In this document: positions 19,075 through 28,040 of the stretch, in pieces | How positions within the stretch are numbered: the stretch's first letter is position 1 | How the letters are laid out: each line of letters starts with the position of its first letter | NCBI GenBank assembly: GCA_000737985.1 | Contig: JNVT01000045.1 | Location: forward strand, 1 to 64,000 | Length of the DNA: 64,000 bases | Direction: 5' to 3' | Source: Gammaproteobacteria bacterium MFB021 | GTDB taxonomy: Bacteria; Pseudomonadota; Gammaproteobacteria; Pseudomonadales; Halomonadaceae | Made by a program: the position numbers and the translations under genes | The notes under the pieces: generated by a model | Told to the model about the DNA's origin: nothing | Seen by the model: only the letters and a program-made list of their open reading frames with translations | Database searches by the model: none

Positions 19075-20076
19075 TCAGGGGGTCTGACGAATCTGGTCGA
19101 TCAGCGAGGCGAGCTCGGGGTGCTTGTCGGTGAATGCCTGGTAGAGCGGCTCCATGCGCTGCTGGAAGGCAGCCTTGTCCTTCACCTCATTGACCTTCAC
19201 CCCCGCCTTCTCGACGATGGCGCGGCTCTTGGCTACCCGCTCCGCCCATAGCCGGCGCTGCTCCTGGGCGGCGTTCTCGGCGGCGGTGCGCACGGCGCGC
19301 TGGTCGTCGGCGGAGAGCGCCTCCCAGCTCGATTTGGCCACGCACAGGCATTCGGGAATGATCAGGTGCTCGGTGAGCGAATAGTACTTGGCCACTTCGT
19401 AGTGGTTGCTCGACTCGAACGAGGGGAAGTTGTTCTCGGCACCGTCGATGACCCCGGTCTTGAGCGACTGGAACACTTCGCTGTAGGCCATCGGCGTGGC
19501 GTTGCCGCCCAGCGCATCGACCATCTGCACGTAGAGATCGTTGTTCATCACCCGCAGCTTGAGCCCCTTGACGTCGTCGGGGGTCTCGATCGGGCGCTTG
19601 GTGTCGTAGAAGCTGCGCGCGCCGGAACCGAACCAGGAGAGCGCGATCAGGTTCTTCTCGGCCAGGGCGGCGGCAAAGCGCTTGCCGATGTCACCATCCA
19701 TGACCCGATACATCTGCTCGACGTCCTTGAACAGGAACGGCAGCGAGAGCACGTCGGTCTCGGGCACTACCGGGCCCATCGGCCCCATGTTGAAGTTGCC
19801 GAAGTCCAGCGCGCCGCTGCGGGCCTGTTCGATCGCATCCGGCTGATCACCGAGGACGCCGTTGTTGTAGACCTTGGGCTCGACGCGGCCGTCGGTGGTC
19901 TTGGCCACCTCCTCGGCGAAAGACTTCAGCGCCAGCGAGTTGGGGTAGCCATCGGGGTGCACGTTCCACCCGCGCCAGGTCGCCGCCTGGGCACCCAAGC
20001 TGGCGCCCAGCAGCACGCCGGCGGCGGCGAGAGAGAGGCAGGTACGCGAGACACGCGAGGAGAAAAGTGAGGTCAT
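19075..20076 (-). CDS. TRAP transporter periplasmic solute-binding protein (DctP type)
   Basis: A 333-residue DctP-family protein. The signal peptide is residues 1-30 (CLSLAAAGVLLGASLGAQA), followed by the two-lobed binding fold. The arginine that salt-bridges the solute carboxylate is in KGLKLRVMNN, and the GGNATPMAYSEVFQSLKTGVIDGAENN block is diagnostic. The ATG at 20076 was preferred because a GGAG lies upstream and the signal peptide starts there. It is first in dctPQM-udh-fadR, so the operon promoter should lie between 20077 and the diguanylate cyclase stop. The ligand is probably a uronate or aldarate. Confidence 0.95.
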   Translation of the reverse strand: MTSLFSSRVSRTCLSLAAAGVLLGASLGAQAATWRGWNVHPDGYPNSLALKSFAEEVAKTTDGRVEPKVYNNGVLGDQPDAIEQARSGALDFGNFNMGPMGPVVPETDVLSLPFLFKDVEQMYRVMDGDIGKRFAAALAEKNLIALSWFGSGARSFYDTKRPIETPDDVKGLKLRVMNNDLYVQMVDALGGNATPMAYSEVFQSLKTGVIDGAENNFPSFESSNHYEVAKYYSLTEHLIIPECLCVAKSSWEALSADDQRAVRTAAENAAQEQRRLWAERVAKSRAIVEKAGVKVNEVKDKAAFQQRMEPLYQAFTDKHPELASLIDQIRQTP

Positions 20077-20159
20077 GACGCGCTCCATGTCGAATGGGCG
20101 CAGCCGCCGAGGCCGCCATCCGGCGTCTTCGCCAGATCGATCGCGACGCCGCACAGGCC

Positions 20160-20190
20160 GCAATGTTGTTATCGTCGCCGCCAACATTGC
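20160..20190. promoter_or_regulatory. Candidate operator upstream of dctPQM-udh
   Basis: Two perfect 9-base arms, GCAATGTTG and CAACATTGC, are separated by 13 bases, 84 bases upstream of the dctP start. A perfect 18-base-pair dyad in an intergenic region of otherwise unstructured DNA is operator-like. The FadR-type regulator at the operon's end is the obvious candidate binder, but the arm sequence does not fit the usual TNGTNNNACNA core, so the assignment is open. Confidence 0.4.
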
Positions 20191-20289
20191 CATACATCAT
20201 ACTTATTCAGACATTAGACTTTGGCATCCTCGCGGTGCTGCCGAATGTGTCACATGGCCGCGCTCTTCAGCGCTATTCCGATGCCGGCG

Positions 20290-22251
20290 TCATCGCTCTC
20301 CCCGGCGCTCTCCCCGGCGCTCGTCCGGGTCTCTCGCGACCGCCTGCGACTTCTTTTCCGCCGAGGTTCCGTCCTCGGCCTGGTCATGCCGGTCACGCTC
20401 CCCAGACGCTGCGTGCCGATGCCGAGTACCGCCGTTGGTCAGGTGGGACTTACAGTCTCCGCTCTGCTCGCCATCTTCACGCTGCAGACACGGCTCGGCC
20501 GACGCCGAGTAGAGCGTCACCGTACTGCGGCCGTCGCGCTTGGCGCGGTAGAGCGCTTCGTCGGCCAGTCGCAGCAAACCGTCAGGGCTTGCGCTGTGCA
20601 TCGGGAAGCTGGCAATGCCGGCCGAGAACGTGACACGCCCCAGGCTCATGTCGCCACGCTTGAGTGGTGCCGCCGAGAGCCGGCCCAGCAGCCGCTCGAG
20701 ACGCGCGGCCAGCGCCGTCGGCGAGGCATGGGAGAGCAGCGCGAACTCCTCGCCGCCCAGGCGACACACGCTCTCGCCCGCTTCCTTGCTCGCCTTGAGC
20801 AGCGTCGCCACCTCGACCAGCACGCTGTCACCGGCATCGTGCCCGAAGCGGTCGTTGATGCGCTTGAAGTGGTCGAGATCGACGATTGCCAGGGTCAGGC
20901 ATTCGCCCCCCGCCACCGCCCGCCGGCACGCCTGGGCGTAGGCCGCGTCGAAATGGCGCCGGTTGTAGAGCCCGGTCAGCGCATCGCGGTAGGACAAGCC
21001 TTCGAGTTCCTCGACCAGCCCCGCCAGCTCCGCGGTACGCAGCGCCACCTGCTGCTCTAGCGTCTCGTGGGAGCGCGCCAGTTCGCGATGAACCCGATGG
21101 TAGCGATGCAGCGAGATCGCCACGCAGGAGAGCGAGAAGGCCAGCGTGCCGAAGCTCAACGGTATCGGCTGCCACGGGATGAAGCCGTGCGCCACCAGGA
21201 TGTCGGCCAGCAGCAGCGGTGCGAACACGGCGAAGCTCAGCACCACGGTGCGCTGGGTACCGTCCAGCGCCCGCCACTGCCATAGCGCCAGCGCCAGCAT
21301 CGTCGGCAGTGTCAGTACCAACAGCATGTCGAAGATGGGAAAGGTCAGCGAGAGGTTGATCACCCCACCCTGGACCAGGCCGACGACCAGCACCACGTAG
21401 GCGAGATGCAGCGCCCATAGCCGCTGCATCCAGCGCCGCGCGCTGCCCTTGAGCCAGTGGGCGAGGATCAGCCCGGTCGCCACCGGCAGCATGTAGTAGC
21501 TGAAGGCCCGGATCAGATCCCACCCCAGCGGATTGCCGGCGATCAGCTGCCGCGCCGGCGCCTCGGCCAGCAGCATCAGCCCCGAGGCGCCGGCAAACAG
21601 CGCGATGGCACCGAAGCTGCGCCGCTCGACGCCGCTGACGGCGAAGATCGCGGCAAATACCGACAGTGCCAGCGCCAGCGCACTCACGGCTACGTCCCAG
21701 GCCGAGCGCCGGATGATCTGACGATAGGCCTCTCCGCGCTCCATCAGGTACACCTGGCCCCACAGACCGATGCTGGTGTAATCGGAGAAGACACGCAGCC
21801 AGAGGGTATTGCCGGCGAAGTCGTGGGGCAGCGCGATCATGTGCCAGGGCCAACCGGCGAAGGTGACATGATCGCCATCACTGAAGTCGCCATGCTGGTA
21901 GATCAGCCGGTCGTCGAGATAGACCTGCGCGATCAGATCGATGCTGGAGATGAACAGCACCGGGTCGTGCCATTGATTGTGCGGCAGACGCAGACGAAAC
22001 CACACCTTGTCGTGGCCGTCACGCTGCGGCGGGTTGGCGGGAAAGGCGATCGGCTGCCAGCCGCTATCGCTGGCGTGGAGCCAGGCCGGCAGCCCGGCGG
22101 CATCCCGCGGCGAGTCGCCCCAGCGGTACTCCCAACCGCTCGGCTCGACGCTCGGTGTCTCGCCCTGGGGCTCGCGCGTGGCCCAGCTCCAGGCCACCCA
22201 CATCCCGATCAGCAGTACGCAAAGGCCGGTGACGGCGCCGATCACGCGCAT
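20290..22251 (-). CDS. 7TM-DISM-type membrane diguanylate cyclase
   Basis: A 653-residue predicted c-di-GMP synthase. After an N-terminal helix (residues 4-24) comes a periplasmic beta-rich domain (about 40-175; KVWFRLRLP, VYLDDRLIYQHGDF), then about seven or eight membrane segments (about 185-385), a short coiled coil (ARSHETLEQQVALRTAEL) and a GGDEF domain with the active signature GGEEF at residues 499-503. The RxxD inhibitory site is absent (KEAG at that place), so product inhibition is not expected. The last 70 residues are a charged tail ending in RGER repeats. It sits between the uronate operon and the aldarate dehydratases on the same strand. Confidence 0.9.
   Translation of the reverse strand: MRVIGAVTGLCVLLIGMWVAWSWATREPQGETPSVEPSGWEYRWGDSPRDAAGLPAWLHASDSGWQPIAFPANPPQRDGHDKVWFRLRLPHNQWHDPVLFISSIDLIAQVYLDDRLIYQHGDFSDGDHVTFAGWPWHMIALPHDFAGNTLWLRVFSDYTSIGLWGQVYLMERGEAYRQIIRRSAWDVAVSALALALSVFAAIFAVSGVERRSFGAIALFAGASGLMLLAEAPARQLIAGNPLGWDLIRAFSYYMLPVATGLILAHWLKGSARRWMQRLWALHLAYVVLVVGLVQGGVINLSLTFPIFDMLLVLTLPTMLALALWQWRALDGTQRTVVLSFAVFAPLLLADILVAHGFIPWQPIPLSFGTLAFSLSCVAISLHRYHRVHRELARSHETLEQQVALRTAELAGLVEELEGLSYRDALTGLYNRRHFDAAYAQACRRAVAGGECLTLAIVDLDHFKRINDRFGHDAGDSVLVEVATLLKASKEAGESVCRLGGEEFALLSHASPTALAARLERLLGRLSAAPLKRGDMSLGRVTFSAGIASFPMHSASPDGLLRLADEALYRAKRDGRSTVTLYSASAEPCLQREDGEQSGDCKSHLTNGGTRHRHAASGERDRHDQAEDGTSAEKKSQAVARDPDERRGERRGER
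20294..20329. repeat. 12-bp tandem repeat at the 3' end of the diguanylate cyclase gene
   Basis: Two exact copies of CGCTCTCCCCGG followed by the variant CGCTCGTCCGGG, encoding the terminal R-G-E-R repeats of the cyclase tail just before its stop codon. The unit length is a multiple of three, so copy-number change would keep the frame. Confidence 0.7.
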
Positions 22252-22274
22252 GATGAGCTCCCCCCTCAAGGAAG

Positions 22275-22302
22275 CTCATAGTGTCATGAAACCAAGTGTC
22301 AA
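22275..22302 (-). promoter_or_regulatory. Probable sigma-70 promoter of the diguanylate cyclase gene
   Basis: On the minus strand a consensus -35 TTGACA (complement at 22297-22302) is 16 bases from TATGAG (22275-22280), and the start codon follows at 22251 with a GGGGGAG ribosome-binding site. The leader would be very short, under about 20 bases. Confidence 0.55.
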
Positions 22303-22435
22303 GATAAGTATCAGGAGGTGATTGAACTGCACGACCTCCACTCGCCCAGTGCTCCCATCTGCTCGCCCGTGGCCGGAGACGTGACTACTTCAGCCCCATG
22401 CCGTCACTCATGCGACCACTCGTACGACCAACAGC

Positions 22436-23764
22436 TCAGCGCACCAGCGCCGGGCGCTTGGGATCGAAGCACCAGCCATCGATCAGATACTGCATCGCCA
22501 TGGCGTCGTTGCGGCTGCGCACATCCAACGAGCGATAAAGCGCGTGGGCCTGCTCGAGCTGCGCCATGTCCAGCTCGACGCCCAGCCCGGGCGTGGTGGG
22601 CACGCGCAGCTTGCCGTCGCGGATCGCCAGCGGTTCGCGGGTGAGGCGCTGGCCATCCTGCCAGATCCAATGGGTATCGATGGCGGTGATCTCCCCCGGG
22701 CAGGCGGCGGCGACGTGGGTCATCATCGCCAGCGAGATATCGAAATGGTTGTTGGAGTGCGAGCCCCAGGTCATGCCCCACTCGTGACACAGCTCGCCGA
22801 CCATCACCGCCCCCTGCATTGTCCAGAAGTGACAATCCGCCAGCGGGATATCGACCGCATTGAGCGCCACCGCGTACTGCAGCTGCTTGAAGTCGGTGGC
22901 GATCATGTTGGTGGCGGTCTTGAGACCGGTACGCTTCTTGAACTCGGCCATCGTCTCGCGTCCGGACCAGCTCGCTTCCTGACCACAGGGGTCCTCGGCG
23001 TAGCTGAGCAGATGCTTGATCGGCTCGAGCACGCGCACCGCCTCGTCGAGCGTCCAGGCGCCGTTGGGATCGAGAGTCAAACGCGCCTCGGGAAAAGCGT
23101 CGTGCAGCGCGCGGATACACTCCGCCTCCTCCTCGCCGCGCAGCACGCCCCCCTTGAGCTTGAAATCCTTGAAGCCATAGCGCGCATGGGCAGCCTTGGC
23201 CAGCTCGGCGACCGCGTCCGGCGTCAGTGCCTCGCGACGTCGCACTGCGTCCCAGGCGTCCACCGGGTCGTCGGCTTGCGGATAGGGCAGATCGGTCTTG
23301 GCCGGATCGCCGAGCAGGAACAGATAGCCCAGCGCCTCGACCTCGTCGCGCTGGCGGCCGAAACGCCCCAGTAGGTCCGCCACCGGCTGGCCCAACGCCT
23401 GCCCGTAGAGATCGTAGAGCGCCGACTCGATCGCGGTCAGCACGTGGACCGCCACGCGCAGATCGAAGGTCTGCTGGCCGCGCTCCTCGCGCCCGTTGCC
23501 GGCCAGCGCCAGCCGCGCCCGGTTGAGGACCTGCTTGATCTGGTCGATACGCGCGCCTTCGACCAGCGCCCGACACTGCTCCAGCCCCCGCAGGATACCC
23601 TCGCTGGAGGGGATCTCCCCCACCCCGCGCTGGCCGCTGTCATCCTCCAGGATCAGCACGCAGCGAATGAACCAGGGGGCATGGCCGCCGCTCAGGTTGA
23701 GCAGGAAACTGTCATAGCCGGCCACCGGCACGACCGACATTTTGGTGATCTTGGGAAAACTCAT
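22436..23764 (-). CDS. gudD: Glucarate dehydratase
   Basis: GudD (442 residues) is an enolase-superfamily enzyme that dehydrates D-glucarate (and L-idarate) to 5-keto-4-deoxy-D-glucarate. The catalytic framework aligns with the E. coli enzyme at a constant offset of three: Lys202 and Lys204 (KLKGG), Asp232, Glu263, Asn286, Asp310 and His336 of [18 protein letters not shown] ribosome-binding site precedes the ATG at 23764; the longer open frame upstream lacks homology. It follows the galactarate dehydratase gene by 169 bases on the same strand, so they may share a transcript. Confidence 0.95.
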   Translation of the reverse strand: MSFPKITKMSVVPVAGYDSFLLNLSGGHAPWFIRCVLILEDDSGQRGVGEIPSSEGILRGLEQCRALVEGARIDQIKQVLNRARLALAGNGREERGQQTFDLRVAVHVLTAIESALYDLYGQALGQPVADLLGRFGRQRDEVEALGYLFLLGDPAKTDLPYPQADDPVDAWDAVRRREALTPDAVAELAKAAHARYGFKDFKLKGGVLRGEEEAECIRALHDAFPEARLTLDPNGAWTLDEAVRVLEPIKHLLSYAEDPCGQEASWSGRETMAEFKKRTGLKTATNMIATDFKQLQYAVALNAVDIPLADCHFWTMQGAVMVGELCHEWGMTWGSHSNNHFDISLAMMTHVAAACPGEITAIDTHWIWQDGQRLTREPLAIRDGKLRVPTTPGLGVELDMAQLEQAHALYRSLDVRSRNDAMAMQYLIDGWCFDPKRPALVR

Positions 23765-23933
23765 CTCGCACTCCTCGGTATTTGATCGTCGCGGGAACGC
23801 TGACGCAAGCGGCGAGCAAGATGAAGCTCGGGGCGCCCGGCGCACAGGATCCGGCGCCTATGGGGTATAGGTGGGGATTCCGCGCACCGGGCAACGCAGC
23901 GATTCATCTGCGCAGCCATTGACTCGGTGCTTT

Positions 23934-25064
23934 TTAGCCGCGTTTGCCGAATTCGGCGCTATCCACTGTCCACCGGCGCGCCTGCTCGGTCAGAGTGAAG
24001 CCGAGCCCCGGGCGGTCCGGCACCAGCATGCGACCGTCGCGGGTCTCGAGACGCTCGTTGAACAGCGGCTCCAGCCAGTCGAAGTGTTCGACCCAGGGCT
24101 CGCTGGGATAGGTCGCCGCCAGGTGCAGGTGAATTTCCATGGCAAAGTGCGGTGCCAACTGCAGGCCGGCGCTGCTGGCCAGGGTGGCCAGTTTCAGAAA
24201 CGGCGTGATACCGCCGATGCGCGGCGCATCCGGCTGGATGATATCGGCGCTGCGATGGTCGATCAGCGCGCGGTGCTCGGCGACGCTGGCGAGCATCTCG
24301 CCGGTGGCGATCGGCGTATCCAGGGCGCTGGCCAGCGCCGCGTGCCCTTCGACGTCATAGGCATCGAGGGGCTCTTCGATCCACACCAGGTGGTAGGGCT
24401 CCATGGCGCGGCCGAAACGCAGTGCGGTGGCGCGGTCCCACTGCTGATTGGCGTCGATCATCAGTGGCACGTCGTCACCCAGGTGGCGGCGCACCGCCTC
24501 GACGCGCTGCAGGTCAGCCTTCATGTCGGGCTGGCCGACCTTGATCTTGACCCCCTTGATGCCGCTCTCCAGCGAGCGGGTGGCATTCTCCTTGACCTCC
24601 TCGATCGGCGTGTGCAGGAAGCCACCGGAGGTGTTGTAGCACTGCACCGAGTCACGATGCGCACCGATCAGCTTGGCCAGCGGCAGGCCCGCGCGCTTGG
24701 CCTTGAGGTCCCACAGGCCGACATCGACCGCGGCGATGGTCTGGGTGGCAAGACCGCTGCGCCCCACCGATGCGCCGGCCCACACCAGCTTGTGCCACAG
24801 CTTGTCGGTGTCGTTGGGGTCCTCGCCGAGGATCGCCGGCGCGATCTCCTTGGCATGTGCGAACTGGCCGTAGCCCCCGGCCCGCTTGGAGTAACTGAAA
24901 CCGATGCCGCGATGACCGTCACGCGTCTCGATCTCGGTGAACAGAAACGACACCTCGGTCATCGGTTTCTGGCGTCCGGTCAGCACCTTGGCATCGCTGA
25001 TCGGCGTCGCCAGGGGCAACAGTACGTGGGAGAAACGGATCCAACTGATGGCATCGTTGTTCAT
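23934..25064 (-). CDS. Galactarate / L-talarate dehydratase, enolase superfamily
   Basis: A 376-residue mandelate-racemase-subgroup enzyme. KIK at residues 173-175 holds the base Lys175, Asp204/Asn206, Glu230 and Glu256 are the magnesium ligands, and His306 (APHFAMEIH) is the second base. Long identical-looking blocks with the characterised Salmonella/Polaromonas L-talarate/galactarate dehydratase (DAKVLTGRQKP, YNTSGGFLHTP, QQWDRATA, EFGKR at the C-terminus) support the assignment over other members of this promiscuous family. The product, 5-keto-4-deoxygalactarate/glucarate, is the same as from GudD. A promoter and LacI-type operator lie just upstream. Confidence 0.9.
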   Translation of the reverse strand: MNNDAISWIRFSHVLLPLATPISDAKVLTGRQKPMTEVSFLFTEIETRDGHRGIGFSYSKRAGGYGQFAHAKEIAPAILGEDPNDTDKLWHKLVWAGASVGRSGLATQTIAAVDVGLWDLKAKRAGLPLAKLIGAHRDSVQCYNTSGGFLHTPIEEVKENATRSLESGIKGVKIKVGQPDMKADLQRVEAVRRHLGDDVPLMIDANQQWDRATALRFGRAMEPYHLVWIEEPLDAYDVEGHAALASALDTPIATGEMLASVAEHRALIDHRSADIIQPDAPRIGGITPFLKLATLASSAGLQLAPHFAMEIHLHLAATYPSEPWVEHFDWLEPLFNERLETRDGRMLVPDRPGLGFTLTEQARRWTVDSAEFGKRG

Positions 25065-25141
25065 CGCGTCACCTTGTCTCGTGGGTCGTCGCAGGGGGAG
25101 AAATCTGGCCGCGGCGAGGTTCTCGGGCTCGTCGGCACACT

Positions 25142-25161
25142 GAATGATTGCGCTATCATTC
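25142..25161. promoter_or_regulatory. LacI-family operator upstream of the galactarate dehydratase gene
   Basis: A 20-base near-perfect palindrome, GAATGATTGCGCTATCATTC, with 7-base perfect arms and the central CG step (GCGC) typical of LacI-family operators. It lies 20-40 bases downstream of the predicted transcription start, a roadblock or repression position. The LacI-type regulator is encoded next door at 25382-26413 and is the likely binder. Confidence 0.65.
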
Positions 25162-25189
25162 TGGCGCCGTCAGAGGTCGTTGGACACGG

Positions 25190-25217
25190 ATAGTAGCGCG
25201 GGGCATTTGTATGACAA
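25190..25217 (-). promoter_or_regulatory. Probable sigma-70 promoter for the aldarate dehydratase genes
   Basis: On the minus strand TTGTCA (complement at 25212-25217) and TACTAT (25190-25195) are separated by 16 bases. Transcription would start near 25182 and run through the LacI-type operator into the galactarate dehydratase gene, whose ATG has an AAGGTGA ribosome-binding site. Confidence 0.55.
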
Positions 25218-25330
25218 AGATGCCGACAAGCAAATTACGACCAAAGCACTAGGTGACAACGCGTGCATGAGCGTCGCCGCGCGATGCCTCCATGCGTTAT
25301 GGATCGCTTGCAGAGTGAGTTCGTCGAGGG

Positions 25331-25385
25331 CTTGGGGTTTGTGCGAAAAATCGGCGAGCGCAGGCGGTTTTCGTATAAAGCTTAG
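25331..25385 (+). repeat. Dispersed repeat, 55-bp internal-deletion copy (copy D)
   Basis: The first 30 bases match the left end of the full-length element at 60502 (GGGGTTTGT-GAAAA-TC-GCGAGCG) and the remainder matches its right end (GAGCGCAGG-GTTTTC-T-AAAGC-TAG). The joint lies at the GAGCG shared by both ends. The terminal CTTAG supplies the TAA stop codon of the LacI-type regulator gene. Confidence 0.75.
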
Positions 25386-26413
25386 GTGGTGGCGCGATCG
25401 ACCAGGCTGAAACCGACATCCTCCACCGCCCCGCTACGCTCGAACTGGGGGCGAGCCATGCGTTCGAGCAGTTGCTCGGCGGCGCGACGGCCGATGGTGG
25501 CACCATCGATGCGCACCGTGCTCAGCGCAGGAAAGCTGGCCGCGGCGTAGCTGCTGTCGCCGAAGCCCATGATGGCCAGATCATCGGGGATCGAAAGCCC
25601 CCGACTCTGCGCTTCGGCGATCACCCCCAGGGCGAGGATATCGGAGCTACACACGATCGCCTCGAGGGCATGGTGATCGAGCAGTTCGGCCGCCATCTCG
25701 CGTCCCCAGGGCATGCTCGAGGGGGTACCCACCCGGCGCAGCGGCAGCGCCTGCTGCCCCGCCTCGGCGAGGCGCTCGCGCAGGCCGTCGATACGCCGCT
25801 CGGCGCGAGCGTCATCGGCGCTGATCACGCCCAGACGGCGATAGCCGCGGGCGAGCAGATGCTCGGCCACGGCACGCCCCACGGCGTGATGGGAGAATCC
25901 GATCAGCATGTCGATGGGATCGTCGCTCATGTCCCAGATCTCGACCAGCGGGACCCGACTGGCCGCCAGCCGTTGCCGGGTCACAGCCGAGTGGTGGCAG
26001 CCGGTGAGCACGATCCCGTCGGGGCGGCGGCTGAGCACCGTCTCAACCACGCCCTCCTCTTCGGCGGGAGTGTAGCCGACCAGGCCCAGCAGCACCTGGT
26101 AGCCGCGCGGCACCAGCAAGCCGGTGACGGTCTGCACCACCTCGGCGAACAGCGCATGCGCCACCGTCGGCACCAGCAGCGCGACCAGGCGGCTGCGGCT
26201 GGAGGCCAGCGCGCCGGCGACCTGATTGGGCACATAGCCGGTCTCGCTGACGGCGCGGCGCACCCGCTCGCGGGTCGCCTCGCTGACCAGCTCGGGACGA
26301 TTGAGCGCCCGCGACACCGTCATCGGTGCCACGCCGGCGACCCGCGCCACGTCGGTCAGACGGGCGCTGCCGGTGGCCCGGGCCGAGCGCGGCTTGGCGT
26401 CTTGATCACTCAC
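25382..26413 (-). CDS. LacI-family transcriptional regulator of aldarate use
   Basis: A 343-residue LacI-type repressor. The helix-turn-helix is at about residues 18-42 (RLTDVARVAGVAPMTVSRALNRP), the hinge helix around residue 68 (VPNQVAGALASSRS), then the periplasmic-binding-protein-like sensor domain. It is closest in feel to the gluconate regulator GntR group. It starts at GTG, 15 bases after the sixA stop, so it may be read from the gpsA-sixA transcript. The neighbouring operator and dehydratase genes suggest that it senses a sugar acid (inference). Its stop codon is supplied by the adjoining repeat element. Confidence 0.9.
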   Translation of the reverse strand: MSDQDAKPRSARATGSARLTDVARVAGVAPMTVSRALNRPELVSEATRERVRRAVSETGYVPNQVAGALASSRSRLVALLVPTVAHALFAEVVQTVTGLLVPRGYQVLLGLVGYTPAEEEGVVETVLSRRPDGIVLTGCHHSAVTRQRLAASRVPLVEIWDMSDDPIDMLIGFSHHAVGRAVAEHLLARGYRRLGVISADDARAERRIDGLRERLAEAGQQALPLRRVGTPSSMPWGREMAAELLDHHALEAIVCSSDILALGVIAEAQSRGLSIPDDLAIMGFGDSSYAAASFPALSTVRIDGATIGRRAAEQLLERMARPQFERSGAVEDVGFSLVDRATT

Positions 26414-26428
26414 TGCGGGGGGCGCGCC

Positions 26429-26902
26429 TCAGCCATGGGGTGGCGCGACGAAGGCGCCGAGGCGAGCGCAGCCCGCCGCCCACACCTCGCCCTCGAGCAG
26501 CGCCACCCCGGCGGTGGGAAAGCCCATGGCCGCGAGCGGCCCGCCATCGACCAGACGCCCGGCCAGGGTGCCGACCAGCGGCATGTGGCTGACCAGGATC
26601 AGCGGTGACGGCGACGCCCCCAGCGCGCTCAGGCGCTCGATCAGGGCGTCGACGTCATCCTCCGGGGTCATGCCGTCGCAGGTGTCGAGGGAGACGCCCA
26701 ACGCCGCGGCGATGGGCAGCGCAGTCTGCTGCGCGCGCCGATACGGGCTCGCCCACAGGGTCGCCGTCGCCAGTTCCGGGCGGCTGGCAAGCCAGCGCGC
26801 CGCCGACTGCGCCTCGCCTTCGCCACGCGCGGTCAGGCGACGTTCGGCGTCGGGTAAGCCGGGGCCCGCCTCGCCGTGGCGCACGATCGCCAGCCAGCTC
26901 AT
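26429..26902 (-). CDS. sixA: Phosphohistidine phosphatase SixA
   Basis: A 157-residue histidine phosphatase of the SixA type. The catalytic RHGEA motif is at residues 8-12 with nucleophile His9, [11 protein letters not shown] follows at about 50-60, and a second histidine is in LVSHMPLVG. SixA removes phosphate from phosphohistidine, for example on PTS-Ntr NPr or on ArcB. Its ATG overlaps the gpsA stop by four bases (ATGA), so it is translationally coupled to gpsA, an order frequent in gammaproteobacteria. Confidence 0.92.
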   Translation of the reverse strand: MSWLAIVRHGEAGPGLPDAERRLTARGEGEAQSAARWLASRPELATATLWASPYRRAQQTALPIAAALGVSLDTCDGMTPEDDVDALIERLSALGASPSPLILVSHMPLVGTLAGRLVDGGPLAAMGFPTAGVALLEGEVWAAGCARLGAFVAPPHG

Positions 26903-27996
26903 GCGTCACCGTCCGGTGCCAGCTGATGGGCCTGCGACACCGCCTCGCGCGAGAGCATGAACTCGACGTCGCTGCTCTGTTCGTTCTCCATCAGCGCCCG
27001 CGCCATGTCGCGCGCCGGCACGCCGTCGAACATCACATGATGCAGCCCCTGGGCCAGCGGCATGTAGATGCCCTCCTCACGCGCCTTGGCGCAAACCAGC
27101 TTGACCGTATTGACGCCCTCCGCCACCTGACCCAGGGCCGCGATCGCCTCGTCGAGGGTGGCGCCCTCGCCCAGCGCATAGCCGACGCGATAATTGCGCG
27201 AGAGCTTGGACGAGCAGGTGACGATCAGATCGCCGACGCCGGAGAGCCCGAGAAAGGTCATGGGATTGGCACCCAGAGCCACCGCGAAGCGGCTCATCTC
27301 GGCCAGCGCGCGGGTCATCAGCATGGCGCGGGTGTTCTCGCCCATGCCCAGCGCCGCCGCCATGCCCGCGGCGATGGCATAGATGTTCTTGAGCGAGCCG
27401 CCCAGCTCGGCGCCGTAGCGGTCGTTGCCGGCATAGACACGGAAGTAGCCGCAGCCCAGCGCGGCCTGGACATAGGCGCGGGTGACCGCGTCGTCGCTGG
27501 CGATCACCGTCGCCGTGAGCTGCTTCTGGGCGATCTCCGCGGCCAGATTGGGCCCCGAAAGCACGCCGATGTGCGACGAGCCGGTCTCCTCCTCGATCAA
27601 CTGGCTCATCAGCTTGAAACCCTCGGCCTGGATCCCCTTGGTGGTGGTTACCAGGATCTGCTCCGGGCGCAGGTGCTCGCGCGCCTGCTCGAGCACGCTG
27701 CGAAACGCCTTGGAGGGGATGGCGATGAACACCACCATGGCCTCGGCCACGGTGGCGGCCAGATCGGTGGAGGCCACCACCGCCGGATTGATCGGGTAGT
27801 CGGGCAGATAGCGGCCGTTGCGGTGCTCGTGATTGATCTGGTCGACCAGCGCCGCATCGCGCAGCCACTGGCGCACCGTGGCGCCGTTGTCGGCAGCGAT
27901 GCTGGCGATGGCGGTACCGAAACTGCCGCCGCCGAGCACGGCGACCCGCATGGGCTCCGAGGAGCGGGAAGCTGACTGCGAGGAGGATTCTGACAT
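26899..27996 (-). CDS. gpsA: Glycerol-3-phosphate dehydrogenase [NAD(P)+]
   Basis: GpsA (365 residues) reduces dihydroxyacetone phosphate to sn-glycerol-3-phosphate for phospholipid synthesis. The nucleotide loop [10 protein letters not shown] is at residues 22-31 after a short serine-rich extension ([15 protein letters not shown]), the catalytic lysine is in the [14 protein letters not shown] block, and TTKGIQ and GPNLAAEIA are present. The length is slightly above the usual 330-340 because of the N-terminal serine stretch, so an internal start at the later ATG (residue 16) is possible. It lies downstream of the pntAB terminator. Confidence 0.95.
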   Translation of the reverse strand: MSESSSQSASRSSEPMRVAVLGGGSFGTAIASIAADNGATVRQWLRDAALVDQINHEHRNGRYLPDYPINPAVVASTDLAATVAEAMVVFIAIPSKAFRSVLEQAREHLRPEQILVTTTKGIQAEGFKLMSQLIEEETGSSHIGVLSGPNLAAEIAQKQLTATVIASDDAVTRAYVQAALGCGYFRVYAGNDRYGAELGGSLKNIYAIAAGMAAALGMGENTRAMLMTRALAEMSRFAVALGANPMTFLGLSGVGDLIVTCSSKLSRNYRVGYALGEGATLDEAIAALGQVAEGVNTVKLVCAKAREEGIYMPLAQGLHHVMFDGVPARDMARALMENEQSSDVEFMLSREAVSQAHQLAPDGDA

Positions 27997-28040
27997 GGTC
28001 GATCCGTGGCCACTGAACGATGCCGACAGTGTAACGAAAA

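Larger units (their letters stand above)
25065..25381. other. 317-base intergenic region: promoter, operator and short repeat
   Basis: No gene is supported here. From the galactarate dehydratase side it holds the LacI-type operator (25142-25161), a sigma-70-like promoter (25190-25217), about 110 bases with nothing recognised, and the 55-bp deletion form of the dispersed repeat (25331-25385) that runs into the lacI stop codon. Confidence 0.7.
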
